A stretch of DNA of 36,584 nucleotides from Comamonadaceae bacterium (GTDB lineage: Bacteria > Pseudomonadota > Gammaproteobacteria > Burkholderiales > Burkholderiaceae_C). The stretch lies in assembly GCA_947447615.1 (NCBI GenBank), contig CANFJQ010000012.1:1-36584 (forward strand). Direction: 5' to 3'. The notes under the pieces are model-generated. The model was given only the letters and a program-made list of their open reading frames with translations, made no database searches and was not told where the DNA came from. This document shows, in pieces, positions 17,417 through 26,577 of this stretch. Position 1 is the first letter of the stretch, and every line of letters starts with the position of its first letter. Position numbers and translations under genes: made by a program.

Positions 17417-18255
17417 GGCACCAGGAGATTGAAACCCGCCGCGTTGGCAAATACGCATGCCACACCGGCTCCAACCAGGAAGGGGCCGAAGGGCATGACA
17501 CCGCCTTCGCGCAGGCTTTGCTTGAACTTCAGCACAATGCCTACGACCGCGCCAATGACAGAGGACATCAGGATGATGGGAACCAAGGCTTGCCAGCCCA
17601 ACCAGGCGCCCAGGCAGGCGAGGAGTTTGAAATCACCATAACCCATGCCTTCCTTTCCTGTGACTAGTTTGAAAACCCAATACACCGACCATAGGCTGAG
17701 GTAACCGGCGACCGCACCCCACAAAGCATGTTCCAAGCTAACGCCGGTCCATTGCAGGTTGGCGCCTATCAGGCCCAGCCACAACAAGGGTAGCACGATG
17801 GCGTCGGGCAATAAAGTGCTGTCCCAGTCAATCAGGGCCAGGCTCAGCATACCGGCCATCCAAGCGCACCAGGCAAAAGCGGCTGCACCCAGGCCCCAGC
17901 GCCAGCCGCAAAAGGCAAACAGCAGTGCGCTGCATAACTCCACCGCAGGGTAGCGAAGGGTAATGGGCGCTTGGCAATGTCGGCAGCGACCGCGCAGCAG
18001 GGCGTAGCTAACAAGCGGCACGTTGTCGTACCAAGCAATGCCGACCCCGCAATGCGGGCAGGCCGAACGCGGCACCACGAGGTTAAAGCTTGGGGTCTGT
18101 GGCGGGGGCTGTCCAGCAGCCTGCGCGCACTCTGCATCCCATTGGCGCTCCATCATTTTGGGCAGGCGGTAGATCACGACATTGAGAAAACTGCCCACCA
18201 GCAAGCCCAGAACGCCGAGCAAGACCACCGCCTGGTCAGCGAAATCGGCCTGCAT
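17413..18255 (-). CDS. pilD: Type IV prepilin peptidase/N-methyltransferase PilD
   Basis: A 280-residue integral membrane aspartyl protease that removes prepilin leader peptides and methylates the new N-terminus. A large N-terminal cytoplasmic loop has the zinc-binding cysteines of the methyltransferase part (C66/C69 in CPHC, C91/C94 in CRHC). The catalytic aspartates are in ALIDWDSTLLPD (about 143-145) and in the GMGYGDFK motif (D208). About eight hydrophobic segments are visible. The ATG at 18255 overlaps the pilC stop by one base (TGATG); a TTG one codon upstream is less likely. The stop overlaps coaE. Confidence 0.96.
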   Translation of the reverse strand: MQADFADQAVVLLGVLGLLVGSFLNVVIYRLPKMMERQWDAECAQAAGQPPPQTPSFNLVVPRSACPHCGVGIAWYDNVPLVSYALLRGRCRHCQAPITLRYPAVELCSALLFAFCGWRWGLGAAAFAWCAWMAGMLSLALIDWDSTLLPDAIVLPLLWLGLIGANLQWTGVSLEHALWGAVAGYLSLWSVYWVFKLVTGKEGMGYGDFKLLACLGAWLGWQALVPIILMSSVIGAVVGIVLKFKQSLREGGVMPFGPFLVGAGVACVFANAAGFNLLVP

Positions 18256-19487
18256 CAAACCACCTGTCCCATTTTGAAAATCGGCAAATACAAAGCGATG
18301 ACGAGGCCGCCAATAATGGTCCCGAGGAACACAATGATGAAGGGCTCCATCAAGCTGGAGATCCCCGCCACGGCTTCATCCACTTCGGACTCAAAAAAAT
18401 CGGCTGATTTACCCAGCATAAAGTCGATGGAGCCCGATTCTTCGCCGATAGCGCACATTTGCAACACCATGGGTGGGAATAAATTGGACTGCGTCATAGC
18501 TGCGGTAAGTGAAACGCCAGAAGATACTTGCTGGCGTATCCTGGCAGTGGCATCCAGATAAACAATGTTTCCAGAGGCACCGCCCACGGACTCAAGGGCT
18601 TCGACCAAGGGCACGCCGGCTGCGAACATAGTAGCCAAGGTGCGTGTCCACCGGGCGATGCAGGACTTGCGGATCAGGCTGCCAAATACCGGCAACCTGA
18701 GTATCAGCCGGTCGCGCTGCGCCTGCAGTTTGGGGCTGGCCCTAATGCTGCGGGCTAAAAAAATAAATCCACCTATGAGGCCGCCGAAAATGAGGTACCA
18801 GTACTTCACAAAAAACTCGCTGATCGCAATGACTACCAGGGTCGGGCCAGGCAACTCGCTGCCAAAGGACGCGAACATCTCTTTGAACGCCGGAACCACA
18901 AATAACATGATCACGGTTACGACGATGCCAGCGACGGCCAAGACCGCTATCGGGTAGGTCAGCGCCGATTTGATCTTTCCTTTGATGGCCTCGGTTTTTT
19001 CCATGTAGAGGGCCAGGCGGTCGAGCAAGGTGTCCAAAATGCCGGCCGACTCGCCAGCAGCTACCAAATTGCAGTAAAGGTCATCGAACTGACGCGGATG
19101 CTTGCGAAAAGCAGTGGTCAACGATGAACCCGTCTCCACGTCACTGCGTATGGCGTTCACCATGCGGCCCATGGAAGGGTTGCTACTGCCTTGGCCCACG
19201 ATTTCAAAAGATTGCAGCAGTGGAATGCCAGATTTCATCATCGTAGATAGTTGGCGCGTGAACAGAGCTATTTCCTTGGCCTTTATGCCTTGCGCCATGG
19301 AAAAAAGTTGTTTGGACACCGCACTGGGCCGTATGCCCTGCTTGCGCAAGGCCTCGCGCGCGGCCGCTTCGCTGGTCGCCCGTAACTCGCCTTGCATGGG
19401 CTGGCCTTTGCGGTCCATCCCTTTCCATTTAAATAGGGCGTCTGACGCAGCTGCCCTGGCGCTACCAGGCGCCTTTTGTGTTGCCAT
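18255..19487 (-). CDS. pilC: Type IV pilus inner-membrane platform protein PilC
   Basis: A 410-residue member of the GspF/PilC family that anchors the pilus motor ATPases in the inner membrane. It has two repeated GspF domains: FTRQLSTMMKSGIPLLQSFEI near residues 78-98 and the matching RWTRTLATMFAAGVPLVEALES near 283-304. Three transmembrane stretches are visible, including VLAVAGIVVTVIMLFVVPAF and the C-terminal FIIVFLGTIIGGLVIALYLP. The N-terminal domain (FKWKGMDRKGQPMQGELRA) is typical. A GGGGGAAA ribosome binding site precedes the ATG, which lies 18 bases after the pilB stop. Confidence 0.97.
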   Translation of the reverse strand: MATQKAPGSARAAASDALFKWKGMDRKGQPMQGELRATSEAAAREALRKQGIRPSAVSKQLFSMAQGIKAKEIALFTRQLSTMMKSGIPLLQSFEIVGQGSSNPSMGRMVNAIRSDVETGSSLTTAFRKHPRQFDDLYCNLVAAGESAGILDTLLDRLALYMEKTEAIKGKIKSALTYPIAVLAVAGIVVTVIMLFVVPAFKEMFASFGSELPGPTLVVIAISEFFVKYWYLIFGGLIGGFIFLARSIRASPKLQAQRDRLILRLPVFGSLIRKSCIARWTRTLATMFAAGVPLVEALESVGGASGNIVYLDATARIRQQVSSGVSLTAAMTQSNLFPPMVLQMCAIGEESGSIDFMLGKSADFFESEVDEAVAGISSLMEPFIIVFLGTIIGGLVIALYLPIFKMGQVV

Positions 19488-19505
19488 TGTTATTTCCCCC
19501 TTCTA

Positions 19506-21239
19506 TCACTCGTTGGTAACCGCTAGCACTTCCTCCAGTGAGGTTAAACCTAATTTCACCTTGCTGAGTCCAGATGCGCGCAAGGATTTGACGCCATCGC
19601 GCTCCGACTGGGCCGCGATCTCCATGGCCGAGCCGTCACGCAAAATAATCGTTTGAATTTCGTCGGATATGGGCATCACCTGATAAATGCCCACCCGCCC
19701 TTTGTAGCCGTTGTTGCATGCGCTACAGCCCACCGGGCGGTAGGGCTTCCAGCTGCCGTCGATATCTTCTTCTTTAAAGCCCGATTCCAGCAAGGTTTCG
19801 TTCGGTAAATCAAAGGGTTCTTTGCACTTGACGCACAAGCGACGCGCCAGGCGCTGCGCCGTGATCAAAATCACACTGGCTGCAATATTGAAGGGTTGTA
19901 CGCCCATATTGCGCATGCGGGTGAGCGTGGTGGGTGCATCATTGGTATGCAAGGTGGAGAGCACCAGGTGGCCGGTTTGGGCTGCTTTCATCGCAATGTC
20001 GGCGGTTTCCAGATCGCGGATCTCGCCGACCATGATGATGTCCGGGTCTTGGCGCAAAAAGGATTTGAGTGCGGCGGCAAAAGTCAGCCCGGCCTTGTCA
20101 TTCACATTCACCTGGTTGACGCCCGGCATATTGATCTCGGACGGGTCTTCGGCGGTAGCGATATTCACGCCAGGTTGGTTGAGCAAATTCAGGCAGGTGT
20201 AGAGCGACACGGTTTTGCCTGAACCGGTGGGGCCAGTAACCAAAATCATGCCGTAAGGCCGTGCAATGGCGCGCAGCAGGCGCTGCTTTTCCGCTTCCTC
20301 GTAGCCCAAGGCGTCAATGCCTAATTTAGCGCTGCTCGGGTCCAAAATACGGATTACGATTTTTTCGCCGAAGAGTGTTGGCAAGGTGCTGACACGAAAA
20401 TCGATGGTTTTCTCCCGCGACATTTTAAGTTTCATGCGCCCGTCTTGCGGCACACGTTTTTCTGAAATATCCATGCGCGAAATCACCTTGATGCGCGAGG
20501 CCAGTTTCTCTTTAATGGCCGGTGGCGGGCTGGCAATTTCACGCAATTCGCCATCGACGCGAAAACGCACGCGGTAGGTAAATTCATAGGGTTCAAAATG
20601 CAAGTCTGATGCACCCATAGTGACTGCATCAAACAGCATTTTTTGCAGAAATCGCACTACCGGTGAATCGTCAATCTCGTTCTCGGCCGGGGCGGGCGTA
20701 TCGGTTTCCTCGATAAATTCCTGTTCTTCGAAATCGCTGTCAGCAAAATTCGTAATGATGGTGTTGGCAGCGACCGGGTCTTCGGTTTTTAAGACCGGTA
20801 GCAATTTGTCATATTCAACGACTACCCAGTCCACATTGCGCTGGGTGGCGAATTTTATTTTTTCGGCGGCTTCCTGGTTTGAGGGGTCGGTGGTGGCAAT
20901 AACTAAAGCGTGGTTGCGCTTACCAAGTACCAGGAGTTGGTATTCCTTGCAAATTCGTTCGTCTAAGAGTTTGTCGGGTAGTGTCTTCAGGTTGACAGCC
21001 GCAAGGTCTAATAAGGGTGCGGAAAAAGCCTGTGCCACTGCTTGCGCAATGCTCAGTGGGCTCATGGCACCCGAATCTACCAATTCCGCGATCAGGCTTT
21101 TGCGATTTCCCAGAGCACCTTTCATCGCTTTTTGCGCCGTCGCGTTATCCAGTTTTCCGGAGGTCACCAATACCCTGCCCAGTACCGCTAAAGCGGCTGT
21201 CTGTGCTGTGCTGACCGGGGGGGCTTGGGTTTCGCTCAT
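19506..21239 (-). CDS. pilB: Type IV pilus extension ATPase PilB
   Basis: A 577-residue hexameric ATPase that drives pilus assembly. The N-terminal MshEN/GspE_N region covers about residues 15-160. Walker A is GPTGSGKT (336-343), the Asp box segment IATAEDPSEI follows, Walker B is DPDIIMVGEIRD (about 399-410), and the His box is GHLVLSTLHTNDAP. The zinc-binding cysteines of assembly ATPases are present in LCVKCKEPF and GCSACNNGYKGRVG. The start codon overlaps the rfbC stop as ATGA, which is unusual because it ties pilB directly to a dTDP-rhamnose operon. No separate promoter space exists between rfbC and pilB. Confidence 0.97.
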   Translation of the reverse strand: MSETQAPPVSTAQTAALAVLGRVLVTSGKLDNATAQKAMKGALGNRKSLIAELVDSGAMSPLSIAQAVAQAFSAPLLDLAAVNLKTLPDKLLDERICKEYQLLVLGKRNHALVIATTDPSNQEAAEKIKFATQRNVDWVVVEYDKLLPVLKTEDPVAANTIITNFADSDFEEQEFIEETDTPAPAENEIDDSPVVRFLQKMLFDAVTMGASDLHFEPYEFTYRVRFRVDGELREIASPPPAIKEKLASRIKVISRMDISEKRVPQDGRMKLKMSREKTIDFRVSTLPTLFGEKIVIRILDPSSAKLGIDALGYEEAEKQRLLRAIARPYGMILVTGPTGSGKTVSLYTCLNLLNQPGVNIATAEDPSEINMPGVNQVNVNDKAGLTFAAALKSFLRQDPDIIMVGEIRDLETADIAMKAAQTGHLVLSTLHTNDAPTTLTRMRNMGVQPFNIAASVILITAQRLARRLCVKCKEPFDLPNETLLESGFKEEDIDGSWKPYRPVGCSACNNGYKGRVGIYQVMPISDEIQTIILRDGSAMEIAAQSERDGVKSLRASGLSKVKLGLTSLEEVLAVTNE

Positions 21240-21772
21240 ACCAAATCCAGGCTCAGGCCCCTCGCATCTTTTTCGGAAACCAGGGGATGGGAATCACCAA
21301 GTGGCCAGTCGATGGCGACCAAAGGGTCATTCCAAGCCAAGCAGCGTTCGGAGGCGGGGTGGTAATACTCTGTCGTTTTGTAAATAAAGTCGGCGCTTTC
21401 AGAAAGGACCAAAAAGCCATGCGCCAAACCGGGCGGAATCCACAGTTGGCGCTGGTTATCCACGGAAAGTTCAACACCTATCCATTTGCTGTAGGTCGGG
21501 GAATCTCGCCGTATATCGACGACTACGTCAAACACCGCCCCGGCTACCACACGCACCAATTTTCCCTGTGGCCGTTCTGCTTGGAAATGCATACCCCGCA
21601 GTACATGGCGCTGCGAACGGGAGTGGTTGTCCTGCACGAAATGCAATTGCAGACCGGTAGCATCGGCAAAAACCTGCTCGTTATAGCTTTCCAGAAAAAA
21701 CCCGCGCGCATCTCCAAATACCCGTGGTTCCAGCAGCAGCACATCGGAGATGGCAGTCGGCGTGACGCGCAT
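21236..21772 (-). CDS. rfbC: dTDP-4-dehydrorhamnose 3,5-epimerase RfbC
   Basis: A 178-residue cupin-fold epimerase that acts on dTDP-4-dehydro-6-deoxyglucose at C3 and C5, the third step to dTDP-L-rhamnose. The DARGFFLESYNEQVF start, the catalytic histidine in VLRGMHFQAERPQGKLVRV, and the tyrosine-containing YKTTEYYHPASERCLAWNDP are conserved. The ATG at 21772 overlaps the rfbA stop by one base (TGATG). A TTG one codon earlier is less likely. The stop overlaps pilB. Confidence 0.97.
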   Translation of the reverse strand: MRVTPTAISDVLLLEPRVFGDARGFFLESYNEQVFADATGLQLHFVQDNHSRSQRHVLRGMHFQAERPQGKLVRVVAGAVFDVVVDIRRDSPTYSKWIGVELSVDNQRQLWIPPGLAHGFLVLSESADFIYKTTEYYHPASERCLAWNDPLVAIDWPLGDSHPLVSEKDARGLSLDLV

Positions 21773-22671
21773 CAATACACCTTTTCTTTCAGCAGACGCA
21801 GCAAATAACGCCCGTAGTCTGATTTACCTAAAGTGCCTGCCAATTTTTCTAATTGTGTGTCGTCGATCCAGTGATTACGCCAGCTTATTTCTTCTGGCGC
21901 AGCAACTTTTAAACCCTGGCGTTTTTCAACGGTATAAATAAATTGACCTGCTTCCAACATAGATTCATGGGTGCCGGTATCCAGCCAGGCATACCCACGG
22001 CCCATGGTTTGCACATCCAATTGACCAGCCTGCAAATACAGGCGGTTGAGGTCGGTAATTTCTAATTCGCCTCGCGGTGATGGCTTGATTTGTTTGGCTA
22101 GTTGCACCACTTGCTGGTCATAAAAATAAAGGCCGGTGACGGCATAGCGCGACTTTGGTGCTTTAGGTTTTTCTTCCAAACTGATGGCGCGACCAAGTGC
22201 GTCGAATTCCACCACACCGTAGCGCTCCGGGTCTTGCACCGCATAGGCAAATACCGTGGCGCCCGTAGTTTTTTGATTTGCCGATTGCAGTAAGGACGCA
22301 AAATCATGCCCGTAAAAAATATTGTCACCCAGTACCAGTGCGCTGGGGCTATCCTGCAAAAACGATTCGCCGATTAAGAAGGCCTGGGCCAGCCCATCGG
22401 GGCTGTCTTGAATCGCATATTGCAGATTCAAACCCCATTGCGCCCCATCGCCCAATAATTGGGAAAAGCGAGGTGTGTCTTGCGGTGTGGAAATGACCAA
22501 AATGTCGCGAATACCTGCCAGCATCAAGGTGCTGAGCGGGTAGTAAATCATGGGTTTATCGTAAATCGGCAGCAATTGCTTACTGACGACCTGACTGGCC
22601 GGGAACAGGCGAGTGCCTGCACCTCCCGCCAAAATAATGCCTTTTCTATTTAATTTATTTATATTTTTCAT
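21772..22671 (-). CDS. rfbA: Glucose-1-phosphate thymidylyltransferase RfbA
   Basis: A 299-residue nucleotidyltransferase that joins dTTP and glucose-1-phosphate to dTDP-glucose, the first step to dTDP-L-rhamnose. The nucleotide-binding [16 protein letters not shown], the [17 protein letters not shown] segment, [11 protein letters not shown] and the VTGLYFYD strand are all typical, and length fits the family. The N-terminal MKNINKLNR is lysine- and asparagine-rich and its codons are more AT-rich than the surrounding genes, so the first 10 codons stand out. The start overlaps rfbD (ATGA) and the stop overlaps rfbC. Confidence 0.97.
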   Translation of the reverse strand: MKNINKLNRKGIILAGGAGTRLFPASQVVSKQLLPIYDKPMIYYPLSTLMLAGIRDILVISTPQDTPRFSQLLGDGAQWGLNLQYAIQDSPDGLAQAFLIGESFLQDSPSALVLGDNIFYGHDFASLLQSANQKTTGATVFAYAVQDPERYGVVEFDALGRAISLEEKPKAPKSRYAVTGLYFYDQQVVQLAKQIKPSPRGELEITDLNRLYLQAGQLDVQTMGRGYAWLDTGTHESMLEAGQFIYTVEKRQGLKVAAPEEISWRNHWIDDTQLEKLAGTLGKSDYGRYLLRLLKEKVY

Positions 22672-23582
22672 AATTGACGCGTTTCAACGATTTCCTGCAA
22701 TATCCGGCGCACCCCAAGTTGCCAAAATGGTAAGTGTATCGAAAATATATCCCCAAAACGGCTGCAATCGAGCCTGGAGTTCAAAGGGCGGGGGGCTGCG
22801 ACCGAATATTGCGCGCTTTGGATAGGCAAAACCCGCTCTGGCGCTACTTTGAGGGGCATTCCCAGGCGGCGCGCCTCCTGCAACACGAATTGGGCGTAGC
22901 CGTGCCAGCTGGTCTGGCCCGCCGCAGCGCAGTGGTAAAGACCGGCCAGGGCCGGCTGCGCCATGGCCTGGCGTAATGCCTGAGCGCTGGCATCGGCCAG
23001 CAGGTCCGCGCCGGTGGGTGCGCCGATCTGGTCGTCGATAACCCTTAGTTCCTCGCGCTCAGCCCCAAGGCGCAGCATGGTTTTGGCGAAATTACTGCCA
23101 CGGGCGGCATAGACCCAGCTGGTGCGCAAGATCAAGTGCTTAGGGTTACGGGCGATTTCCAGTTCGCCTTGGCGTTTGCTGGCCCCATAGACGCTTAGCG
23201 GCGCACAGGTATCGGACTCGCGCCAGGGCGTCTCGCCGCTGCCGTCAAATACATAGTCGGTCGAATAATGCGCCAGCCAGGCACCAAGTCGCTGCGTTTC
23301 CTCGGCCAGGAGGGCCGGGGCCAGCGCGTTGACGGCATAGGCTTTGTCGGACTCGGTTTGCGCCTTATCCACTGCGGTGTAGGCAGCCGCGTTGACTACC
23401 AAGTCGGGCGCGATCTCACGCACGGTCTGGCGCAATCCGTCCAAGTCCGTCAAATCGCCGCACCACTCGTTCGGATTGTCCTGGGCATGGCTTGCCAGCG
23501 CGATCACCTCCCCCAAAGGCGCCAGGCTGCGCTGCAATTCCCAGCCTAGTTGCCCGTTGCGGCCCAGAAGCAGAATTTTCAT
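22668..23582 (-). CDS. rfbD: dTDP-4-dehydrorhamnose reductase RfbD
   Basis: A 304-residue short-chain reductase that makes dTDP-L-rhamnose with NAD(P)H, the final step. The Rossmann GxxGxxG appears as [26 protein letters not shown] is the conserved central segment, STDYVFDG contains the catalytic Thr, and the YGASKRQGE motif carries the Tyr-x3-Lys pair. The C-terminal [12 protein letters not shown] is also a family mark. I chose the ATG giving [10 protein letters not shown]; 25 open codons before it lie inside rfbB. The start overlaps rfbB as ATGA and the stop overlaps rfbA. Confidence 0.97.
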   Translation of the reverse strand: MKILLLGRNGQLGWELQRSLAPLGEVIALASHAQDNPNEWCGDLTDLDGLRQTVREIAPDLVVNAAAYTAVDKAQTESDKAYAVNALAPALLAEETQRLGAWLAHYSTDYVFDGSGETPWRESDTCAPLSVYGASKRQGELEIARNPKHLILRTSWVYAARGSNFAKTMLRLGAEREELRVIDDQIGAPTGADLLADASAQALRQAMAQPALAGLYHCAAAGQTSWHGYAQFVLQEARRLGMPLKVAPERVLPIQSAQYSVAAPRPLNSRLDCSRFGDIFSIHLPFWQLGVRRILQEIVETRQL

Positions 23583-24655
23583 GGGGCGCCGCCCACGCCT
23601 TGGTACTGCTGGGCGACCCAGTCGCGGTAGGCGCCCGATTGGACTTCCTGCACCCACTGCGGGTTGTCCAGATACCAGCGTACGGTTTTGCGCAAACCCG
23701 TTTCAAAGGTTTCCGCCGGTTTCCAGCCCAGTTCTTCGCTAATTTTGCGCGCGTCAATCGCGTAACGGCGGTCATGTCCAGGCCGATCGGTGACAAAGCT
23801 GATTTGGCTGGCATAGGGCTGGGCGTCGCTACGCGGCTGCATTTCGTCCAGCAGCGCGCAGACCGAATGCACGATGTCCAAGTTGGCTTTTTCGTTCCAG
23901 CCACCTACGTTATAGGTTTCGCCAACACGGCCACGCGCCAGCACCACGCGGATCGCCGAGCAATGGTCCTTCACATACAGCCAATCGCGGATTTGCTGAC
24001 CGTCGCCATAGACAGGCAAGGGCTTGCCGGCCAAGGCGTTCACGATCATCAGGGGGATCAACTTTTCGGGAAAGTGCAATGGCCCATAGTTATTACTGCA
24101 GTTGGTGGTGAGCACCGGCAGACCGTAGGTGTGGTGGTAGGCGCGCACCAAATGGTCGCTGGCGGCTTTGGAGGCGGAATACGGGCTATTGGGCTCGTAG
24201 CGCCGCGATTCGCTAAAGGCGGCTTCATTCGGCACCAAGGAGCCATAGACCTCGTCAGTGGAAACATGTAAAAACCTGAAATTGGAAGCGTCAGGCTCTG
24301 TCAGACCGCCCCGGTACGCCCGCACCGCTTCTAATAAGCGGAAGGTACCCACAATATTGGTTTCGATAAATTCCGCCGGGCCGCTGATAGACCGGTCGAC
24401 ATGGCTTTCAGCCGCAAAATTAAGGATGGCGCGAGGCTGATAACGCGCCAGCAGCGTCGCCACCAAGGCACTGTCCCCGATGTCGCCGTGTACAAAAACA
24501 TGGTTTGGGTTCTCTTTGACAGCGTCCAGATTGCGCAAATTGCCGGCATAGGTCAATTTATCCAGATTGACCACGGTTTCCTCGCTCTGGGCAAGCCAGT
24601 CGAGCACAAAATTACTGCCGATAAAGCCTGCGCCGCCGGTCACGAGAATTGCCAT
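23579..24655 (-). CDS. rfbB: dTDP-glucose 4,6-dehydratase RfbB
   Basis: A 358-residue NAD-dependent dehydratase that turns dTDP-glucose into dTDP-4-dehydro-6-deoxyglucose. The Rossmann motif is [11 protein letters not shown] (near the N-terminus), with [26 protein letters not shown], the catalytic STDEVYGSL, and [22 protein letters not shown] containing Tyr-x3-Lys. The [16 protein letters not shown] segment completes the family pattern. I chose the ATG with [10 protein letters not shown] and an AAAGG ribosome binding site about 8 bases upstream. It is the first gene of the ten-gene leftward run and diverges from a TPR/glycosyltransferase-like gene. Confidence 0.97.
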   Translation of the reverse strand: MAILVTGGAGFIGSNFVLDWLAQSEETVVNLDKLTYAGNLRNLDAVKENPNHVFVHGDIGDSALVATLLARYQPRAILNFAAESHVDRSISGPAEFIETNIVGTFRLLEAVRAYRGGLTEPDASNFRFLHVSTDEVYGSLVPNEAAFSESRRYEPNSPYSASKAASDHLVRAYHHTYGLPVLTTNCSNNYGPLHFPEKLIPLMIVNALAGKPLPVYGDGQQIRDWLYVKDHCSAIRVVLARGRVGETYNVGGWNEKANLDIVHSVCALLDEMQPRSDAQPYASQISFVTDRPGHDRRYAIDARKISEELGWKPAETFETGLRKTVRWYLDNPQWVQEVQSGAYRDWVAQQYQGVGGAP

Positions 24656-24851
24656 AAATACCTTTATTGCACCGAAATTGAAACCGCTTGACAGTTTAAT
24701 GGCCTTTAAAACCAGCGCCGCATCCAGCGGTGGCGCTGGGCAGACCGAAAAACAGTAAATAGCGCAAGGCCGAGCCGATAATATTCGCCTATGACCCACA
24801 AGCCACGTTCCTCCCCTTTGCCGCTTGCGGCGATGGGTAGTTAAGCGGCCT
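24656..24851. other. Divergent intergenic region rfbB / TPR gene
   Basis: These 196 bases must carry the promoter of the ten-gene rfb-pil run and that of the TPR gene. I see an 8-bp inverted repeat at 24712-24739, an ATAATAT candidate -10 near 24778 for the rightward gene, and a perfect TTGACA at 24688-24693 that has no partner -10. A 17-codon ATG-to-TAA frame at 24791-24844 overlaps nothing, but nothing supports its translation. Confidence 0.5.
24712..24739. promoter_or_regulatory. Inverted repeat, possible operator or hairpin, upstream of rfbB
   Basis: CCAGCGCC (24712-24719) and GGCGCTGG (24732-24739) are perfect 8-bp arms with a 12-base spacer, itself partly symmetrical (CCA...TGG). It sits 57-84 bases upstream of rfbB and 113 bases upstream of the TPR gene. 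It could be a regulator site or an RNA hairpin. Confidence 0.35.
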
Positions 24852-26525
24852 ATGCAAGGCCCCCAGGCGCTGGCAGCCTTATTTCAGGAAGGACTATCCC
24901 TGCACCAGCAAGGCCAGCTCGAACAGGCCAGGCTTGCCTACGAGCGCATGCTGGCTCTGCATCCGGGGCATGCCGATGCCATGCACATGCTGGGGGTCAT
25001 GGCCATGCAGTCAACAAACTACGCTTTGGCAGTCGAGCGCATCAGCGTTTCAGTTCAAGCCAATCCGGTCAACGCCACGGCGCAGTTCAATTTGGGCCTG
25101 GCCTACAAGGAATTGCAGCGTTTTGACGAGGCACTTTCCTGTTTCCAGCAAGCCATAGACCTGCGGCCTGACTACGCACAGGCTTTCTTTAACCGTGCCC
25201 TTGTTTTGCATGCCACCGGACGCTTGGATGCGGCATTGGCTGATTTTGAAAAAGCTATTGAAATTCAGCCGGACTATGCCCAGGCTTGGAATAACCGAGG
25301 TGTGGTTTTACAGGAACAATTGCGTTGGGAAGAGGCGGCGAGTAGCTATGTACAGGCAACAGCAGTCCAGCCCGATCTTGGCCAGGCCCATTACAACCTA
25401 GGTAATGCGCTGCGGGCCCTGGGCCGGTTTGAGGAGGCCATAGCAAGCTATGACGCTGCCATTGCGCTAGAGGCCGATACAGCCCACGCCTTCAACAACC
25501 GTGGCCTGGCCTTGCAAGAACTGCAACGCAGTGCGCAGGCCATAGCAAGTTATGACGCCGCCATTGCGATCCAAGCCAATTATGCGGATGCGTACTGGAA
25601 CAAGGCGATTGAATTGCTGCTCTGCGGCGATTTTGCGCAGGGTTGGAAGCTCTACGAGTGGCGCTGGCAGCGGGACGCGTTTACTTCTCGCAAACGCGAC
25701 TTTGCGCAGCCGCTCTGGCTGGGGGATGGGCCGCTGGTCGATAAAACCGTGCTCTTGCACGCCGAACAGGGCTTGGGTGACAGCATCCAGTTTTGCCGCT
25801 ACGCCCGCGACGTTCAAGCCCTGGGCGCCCATGTGCTCCTGGAAGTCCCTCGCCCATTGATGTCCCTGTTTGCAAGCTTGGAGGGCGTCAGCCAAATAAT
25901 TGAAAAAGGTGCGCCCTTACCGCAGTTTGACTACCACTGCCCCTTGCTGAGCCTGCCACTGGCGTTTCAAACACGGCTGGAGAAACTCCCCGGCCGTACC
26001 CCCTACCTGGCCAGCACCGCGCCCCAGCGGGACCGCTGGCAGCGCCGCTTAGGGCCGCGCACCAAGCCGCGCGTGGGCTTGGTGTGGAGTGGCAATGCGC
26101 TCGATAAAAACGACTTGCAACGCAGTATGCGCTTGCAAGATTTATTGCCGTATTTGTCTTCTGACTTCGAATTCATTTGCCTGCAAAAAGAGATGCGACC
26201 CGCCGACCAGCATCTGATACAAACCAGCCAAATTCGCTTTTTCGGCGCGCAAATAGAGGATTTCTCCGATACCGCAGCTTTGTGCGATTTGGTGGATTTG
26301 GTGATCTCGGTCGATACCAGCGTGGCGCATCTGGCCGGAGCGCTGGGCAAACCGACCTGGATTTTGTTGCCTTACACCCCCGATTGGCGCTGGATGCTTC
26401 ATCGGGACGATAGTCCCTGGTATCCCAGTGTCAGGCTGTACCGGCAAACGCAGGAACGCGCATGGCCGTCGGTCTTGGAGCGCATGCGCTCAGATTTGAG
26501 CGGGTTTCCCGGTGGCGGCGCTTGA
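24852..26525 (+). CDS. TPR protein with C-terminal glycosyltransferase (GT9/GT41-like) domain
   Basis: A 557-residue protein. The N-terminal 260 or so residues are about seven 34-residue tetratricopeptide repeats (for example [20 protein letters not shown] and [21 protein letters not shown]), a protein-binding scaffold. After a linker ([20 protein letters not shown]) comes a C-terminal half resembling the nucleotide-sugar-binding part of GT-B enzymes such as heptosyltransferases: RVGLVWSGN, then the [24 protein letters not shown] loop. Such TPR-GT proteins are common in proteobacteria and are mostly uncharacterised. The divergent position next to dTDP-rhamnose and pilus genes makes glycosylation of a surface structure a reasonable inference, no more. 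I chose ATG 24852; no strong ribosome binding site is visible, and a TTG nine codons earlier is possible. Confidence 0.85.
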   Translation: MQGPQALAALFQEGLSLHQQGQLEQARLAYERMLALHPGHADAMHMLGVMAMQSTNYALAVERISVSVQANPVNATAQFNLGLAYKELQRFDEALSCFQQAIDLRPDYAQAFFNRALVLHATGRLDAALADFEKAIEIQPDYAQAWNNRGVVLQEQLRWEEAASSYVQATAVQPDLGQAHYNLGNALRALGRFEEAIASYDAAIALEADTAHAFNNRGLALQELQRSAQAIASYDAAIAIQANYADAYWNKAIELLLCGDFAQGWKLYEWRWQRDAFTSRKRDFAQPLWLGDGPLVDKTVLLHAEQGLGDSIQFCRYARDVQALGAHVLLEVPRPLMSLFASLEGVSQIIEKGAPLPQFDYHCPLLSLPLAFQTRLEKLPGRTPYLASTAPQRDRWQRRLGPRTKPRVGLVWSGNALDKNDLQRSMRLQDLLPYLSSDFEFICLQKEMRPADQHLIQTSQIRFFGAQIEDFSDTAALCDLVDLVISVDTSVAHLAGALGKPTWILLPYTPDWRWMLHRDDSPWYPSVRLYRQTQERAWPSVLERMRSDLSGFPGGGA

Positions 26526-26577
26526 TACCTTGAGGGACTGGAAGCTTTAACTTCTGAATGCGGGCTACCCCTCGCGT

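Noticed and set aside
24688-24693. Perfect TTGACA as a -35 for the TPR gene
   Set aside because: No -10-like hexamer lies 15-19 bases downstream; the nearest AT-rich box is only about 11 bases away.
24791-24844. 17-codon leader peptide before the TPR gene
   Set aside because: No ribosome binding site, no attenuator hairpin and no amino-acid run. It is short enough to arise by chance.
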